A DNA stretch of 64,000 nt from the NCBI RefSeq assembly GCF_007754425.1, contig NZ_CP037452.1, forward strand, positions 1,211,501-1,275,500, read 5' to 3'. Position numbers and translations under genes: made by a program. This document shows, in pieces, positions 60,629 through 64,000 of the stretch. Within the stretch, counting starts at the first letter, position 1, and each line of letters starts with the position of its first letter. This DNA comes from Gimesia fumaroli. GTDB lineage: Bacteria > Planctomycetota > Planctomycetia > Planctomycetales > Planctomycetaceae. The notes under the pieces are model-generated. The model saw only the letters and a list, made by a program, of their open reading frames with translations, made no database searches and had not been told where the DNA came from.

Positions 60629-63154
60629 CTATTTAACGTGGGGTGAGTCGAGTTCGGGCTTGGGTTTGGTTTCGAGGAACTGGGCGGCCCCGAGATATTT
60701 GCCCCAGGAGCCGAAGTAGCCGCGATAGAGCATGATGAGATAGGCGGGTACGATGATCGGGCGGATGATGAAGGTATCGAGCAGAACGCCGAAGGCGAGG
60801 GCAAAGCCGAGCTGCTGCATGCCGACCAGGGTGCCTGCCATCAGCGAAGAAAACGTACCGGCCATGATGATACCACAGCTGGAAATGATGCCGCCGGTAT
60901 TTTTTAATGCAGAGATCACGCCATCCACGGGACCTTTGGTTTTCTGTTCTTCGTCGATACGGGTAATCAGATAGATGTTATAATCTTCGCCGACGGCAAT
61001 CAGAATTGTGAAGAGAAACATGGGGACTTTCCAGTCGAGGCCGGTAAAGTTATGTGGGTCGAGTGCCCAGAAGACGGCGAAGGTAATGCCTAGCGTGACC
61101 AGGTAGCTGAAAAAGACACTGACGATCAGATACGCGGAAATCGCAGGTCGTCTGAGCAGGATCACCAGAATGATGAAGACGCTACCCAGGACGAGAATAT
61201 CGATACGTGCCTGGTCCTGATCGGTGACGTTTTTCAGGTCACTGATGCTGGCAGTGGCACCAATATAAAAGAGTTCGCTGTTATCCTGCAATTCCGGGGG
61301 GAGTGATTTTTTGACGGCTTTCTTGACGCGTTCCAGCTGTTTCATACTGTCATGCGAGAAGGGATCTTTTTCAAGGATGAGATCCATGCGCGTCACATGG
61401 TTTTGATTTTCTTCGTCATCAGGTTCTGAACTGACATAGTAGTTTTTGATGAGTTTGATCCGGCTGATGGCTCTGATCTTTGCCAGCCCGCGCAGATCTT
61501 TGGCTTTTTCCATCTCATCGGCTGCGCCAATGCCGAAGGGTTTGGTCATATTGCGGATATCGGCAATGCCGAGTTCGTCTTTCTGTTTCAGTAAATCGTC
61601 CGTGAGACCTTCAATGGCGGCGCGGCCTTCCGCATCCGAGAAGTTGATCTGCGGATTTTTGAACAACAGGGTCAATGGACCTGTAGCGCCCGCCGGGTAG
61701 TGTCCCTGAACGGCTTTGGTGCCTATGACACTGGGGTCTTCGCTGGGGAGTTCTGAGAGCAGGCCATAACTCAAATTTCCATAACAGGCGAGGCTGATCA
61801 GAGCGAAGGGAAACAGAACCAGGAATGTCGAGAGCCAGATTTTACCAGGGCTTTTGAGTAGCGCCAGTGAGACAGAATCCCAGATGGAGCCGGTCCAGTT
61901 TCGTTGCATGAGTCGAGCCATGACGCTGGACGGCGTCAACCAGCCAGCAGAAATTGCCACGCGTTCCGAGAACGTTTGGGGCCAATAGGCCAATCGTCCG
62001 GCGAGACAGAGCAGGGCCGGGGAAAGTGTGAGTGAGGCAAGCAACACAAACGACAGACTGAGAGCCATAGCGACGCCCGCCTGTTGGAATTTGCCGAACT
62101 CAGCAAAAACCATCATGCCGATGCCGCACATTGTAGTGCCGGCACTGGCGGCCAGAGCAGAACCGACGGTGGCGATGGAGTTGGAAATGGCTTCCTTGAA
62201 TGTGCATTCTTTATCAAGTTCTTCCCGATGGCGGGCAATCAGAAACAGACAATAGTCGACGCCGGCACCATAGAGAATGACGGTGACATAGACCTCGATG
62301 CCTGAGAAGAGCCCGACGATGCCCCAGTCTCCCAGGATCGCAAGAACGGAGAGTGCAATTTTGACGGAAACGAAGACCGTAAATAACGGGATCAAAGCAA
62401 GAATCGGGGCACGGTAAATAATGATCAGAAGGAGAATGACCAGGAGTACGGTCCAGAGTTCAGTTGCTTCCGCGCTCTGATTGGCAGCCCGAATCATATC
62501 GCGGCCAACGGTGGCGATGCCGCTAAGTGCGATATCCAGGCCGGGTTCAATCGACTTTTTGAACTCATCGTCATGCTGGATGAGGTTCTCGATACTTTCG
62601 ACTGTCTTGCCGTTACTTTGATCGAGAAATTCTGTCGAGAGTTCGACAATCACCAGAGAGGCTTTGTTATCTTCACTCTGCAGCAGATCGCCGATGGTTT
62701 TATCGGTATAAGTGCGGATGCGCGAGATGTTGGAGGGATTCTGCTTTTGGTCAGACGTCTCTTCTTTTGTTGCCTGGCCTTCTTTCTGATCCGACTGCGT
62801 TTTGTCCTGATACTCCTCCGGATGGGCAATCTCTTCGAGTTTTGGTTTGAGTTTTTCCTCAATGAATTTGAGATCTTTGGGCATTAACCCCTGGTCGCCA
62901 TGTTCACGGCGGACGACGATCACAATGCTGCTGGCGAGCAGGTCGTCGGGGAAGGCGCGTTTGAAGAGTTTTTCACCCTGTAAACTGGGGGAGTCGCCCG
63001 GCAGAAACGCGAATTCACCATTTTGTACTACAGAAGACCACTCGGGCGCGGCATAGGAAATTCCAATTAATGCCAGAACCCAGCATACCAGAAAGATTTG
63101 CCAATAGCGGACTACAGTGTTGCCTAGGACTCGAAACATAGAGAATGCTAACAA
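60629..63154 (-). CDS. MMPL/RND-family transporter
   Basis: An 841-residue inner-membrane transporter of the MMPL type: TM1 (about 17-36), a periplasmic domain (about 40-230) with a hydrophilic Gln/Lys/Glu segment near 110-140, five more helices with GAGVDYCLFLIARHREEL (about 288-305), a second periplasmic loop (about 465-660) and a second helix bundle with AVGEDYNIYLITRIDEEQ (about 730-747). The paired Asp-Tyr elements carry the proton-relay residues. Substrate unknown (lipids are usual). A palindromic operator-like site lies 45 bases upstream of the start. Confidence 0.92.
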   Translation of the reverse strand: MLAFSMFRVLGNTVVRYWQIFLVCWVLALIGISYAAPEWSSVVQNGEFAFLPGDSPSLQGEKLFKRAFPDDLLASSIVIVVRREHGDQGLMPKDLKFIEEKLKPKLEEIAHPEEYQDKTQSDQKEGQATKEETSDQKQNPSNISRIRTYTDKTIGDLLQSEDNKASLVIVELSTEFLDQSNGKTVESIENLIQHDDEFKKSIEPGLDIALSGIATVGRDMIRAANQSAEATELWTVLLVILLLIIIYRAPILALIPLFTVFVSVKIALSVLAILGDWGIVGLFSGIEVYVTVILYGAGVDYCLFLIARHREELDKECTFKEAISNSIATVGSALAASAGTTMCGIGMMVFAEFGKFQQAGVAMALSLSFVLLASLTLSPALLCLAGRLAYWPQTFSERVAISAGWLTPSSVMARLMQRNWTGSIWDSVSLALLKSPGKIWLSTFLVLFPFALISLACYGNLSYGLLSELPSEDPSVIGTKAVQGHYPAGATGPLTLLFKNPQINFSDAEGRAAIEGLTDDLLKQKDELGIADIRNMTKPFGIGAADEMEKAKDLRGLAKIRAISRIKLIKNYYVSSEPDDEENQNHVTRMDLILEKDPFSHDSMKQLERVKKAVKKSLPPELQDNSELFYIGATASISDLKNVTDQDQARIDILVLGSVFIILVILLRRPAISAYLIVSVFFSYLVTLGITFAVFWALDPHNFTGLDWKVPMFLFTILIAVGEDYNIYLITRIDEEQKTKGPVDGVISALKNTGGIISSCGIIMAGTFSSLMAGTLVGMQQLGFALAFGVLLDTFIIRPIIVPAYLIMLYRGYFGSWGKYLGAAQFLETKPKPELDSPHVK

Positions 63155-63576
63155 AGAGCTGATGAAGAGACGTAAAATACAATTTTGAAGACACGAAACG
63201 GTTTCAAAAGAGTTTCTTGAAACCGGGACAAAATGCGTGAGGTATCTACAGTAACTTCAGGTCTTCGTGTCGTCAATCTTCACACATTCGGGTAGACAAA
63301 TGCAAGGCCAAGCAGAGCTGAATTGTCAGGTGAAGATGAAATGTGTGTTTATGTTCATTTTTTATGTTCACGAGGGAAATTGATTTTGTATCTGCGATTT
63401 GTTATGTCATAATAGGCATCCCGATGGTTTACGACAAGAAGTCAGCCGTTTTGATTCTTAAGGGCTGTCTCTGAAGCTTGCAGTGAATGCGTATATCAAC
63501 GTCGAATTCGGGTTGAACTGGGATCACTTCATTTCTCTACTATCTATCGTTCTGGTGACTTAAAAGGAAATCTCTC
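63155..63576. other. Gene-less stretch between divergent MMPL and C45-type genes
   Basis: No gene is seen. It holds the palindrome at 63199-63225 and is otherwise AT-rich; promoters for both divergent genes should lie here, but I cannot place them with confidence. Confidence 0.4.
63199..63225. promoter_or_regulatory. Operator-like palindrome upstream of MMPL gene
   Basis: CGGTTTCAA (63199-63207) and TTGAAACCG (63217-63225) are exact reverse complements, spaced by 9 bases (AAGAGTTTC). The centre lies about 58 bases upstream of the MMPL start. Typical size for a dimeric repressor site, but its protein is unknown. Confidence 0.55.
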
Positions 63577-64000
63577 ATGCTTCGTAGTCAGCGCCATTTT
63601 TCAGGATTGTCTATATTAATCCTTTTGGTTGTGGTTTGCCTGTCGCCGGTGACGGCTTCCGCGCAAACGATTGCACGTTGTGGTGAGGGCTGGCTGGAGA
63701 AAATTGACGGATATTTCGTACTGCACCTCAAAGGGACCCATTATGAAATGGGCTATCAGCAGGGCGTTCTGTTAAAGGAACATGTGCGGAAGAACATGTA
63801 TAATCTGTTGAACGAGAAGGGGGAGACCACACTGGTTGATCTGGGGCTGGTGAAATTGAAACCGCGCCAGGCAATTGAGACGGTGATTCAAATTCAAAAG
63901 CCTTACACGCCTCAAAAGTATGTCGATGAAATGCGGGGTCTGGCTGACGGGGCCGAGATTGCCTATGAAGATGTACGGGCAACCAATTTTATTCCGGAGA
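63577..64000 (+). CDS. Secreted C45-type (acyltransferase/phospholipase B-like) hydrolase, 5' part
   Basis: The frame is open from ATG 63577 (AAGGAA upstream) to the window end, 141 codons. A signal peptide (to about residue 29, ending TASAQ) is followed by FVLHLKGTHYEMGYQQGVLLKEHV, typical of the start of C45/acyl-CoA:6-APA acyltransferase and related phospholipase B-like Ntn hydrolases, and by YVDEMRGLADGAEIAYEDVRATN. The N-terminal nucleophile Cys should lie just beyond the window, so the activity cannot be confirmed. Confidence 0.75.
   Translation, partial: MLRSQRHFSGLSILILLVVVCLSPVTASAQTIARCGEGWLEKIDGYFVLHLKGTHYEMGYQQGVLLKEHVRKNMYNLLNEKGETTLVDLGLVKLKPRQAIETVIQIQKPYTPQKYVDEMRGLADGAEIAYEDVRATNFIPE

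Noticed and set aside
1-64000. CRISPR arrays, tRNA or rRNA genes
   Set aside because: No regularly spaced repeats with unique spacers, and no cloverleaf or rRNA-like sequence, were noticed on reading either strand. A tRNAscan and CRISPR search would settle it.

Overview
The window looks like chromosomal DNA of a planctomycete, most probably Gimesia or a close relative. This is an inference from gene content: a Cys-rich secreted protein with the Tyr/Thr/Val-rich repeats typical of planctomycete envelope proteins, a class Ic ribonucleotide reductase of the type known from the PVC superphylum, an HpnC-type hydroxysqualene synthase, many small lineage-restricted hypothetical genes, and palindromic REP-like repeats between genes. 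No rRNA, tRNA or CRISPR array was seen. Both edges cut genes: an MgtE C-terminus on the left and a C45-type hydrolase on the right.

Layout. 0-4.4 kb: mgtE end, a membrane-anchored MutS-like ATPase, a 109/108-bp tandem repeat, an amidohydrolase and a secreted hypothetical. 4.4-8.4 kb: an accessory patch with an AT-rich hypothetical gene, decayed ends of an IS110-type transposase and of a REP-associated (RAYT) transposase, a REP-like hairpin, and a complete group II intron at 6000-7932 with its maturase. 8.4-11.1 kb: der and hpnC, divergent. 11.1-16 kb: nrdA-nrdB behind a promoter whose -10 lies in a candidate NrdR box, closed by a strong terminator. 16-22.7 kb: a zinc-ribbon protein, a structured leader region, metE, then btuF-btuC-btuD, so B12-independent methionine synthesis sits beside B12 uptake.

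24.3-35.6 kb, minus strand: a tightly packed cytochrome c oxidase operon (di-heme cytochrome c lipoprotein, subunits II and I, heme A synthase, heme O synthase, subunits III and IV, an ABC exporter pair, a SCO-DUF420 fusion, a small membrane protein). Subunit I carries the YSHP motif of A2-type oxidases. 36-42 kb: a DUF4392 protein, an M1-family metallopeptidase, an ABM monooxygenase-like protein, a tiny Lys-rich protein, a tiny acidic protein and a lipoprotein. 42.8-50.3 kb: a LysR regulator with gltB-gltD (glutamate synthase), with two inverted repeats sharing a core on either side of the regulator.

50.4-59.4 kb: a run of small, mostly same-strand, often overlapping genes (hypotheticals, dual-specificity phosphatase, nitrilase, amidohydrolase, DUF2314-ankyrin protein, two Nudix hydrolases, and one gene broken by a frameshift). 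59.5-64 kb: a PhyH-type dioxygenase, REP-like palindromes, an MMPL/RND transporter with a 9+9-bp operator-like palindrome upstream, and the truncated C45-type gene.

The strongest points for follow-up are the Tyr-to-Phe NrdB, the A2-type oxidase operon with its fused SCO-DUF420 protein and embedded ABC transporter, the group II intron with base-pairing-confirmed boundaries, and the paired inverted repeats at the glutamate synthase locus. I did not find a clearly new defence or mobile system.
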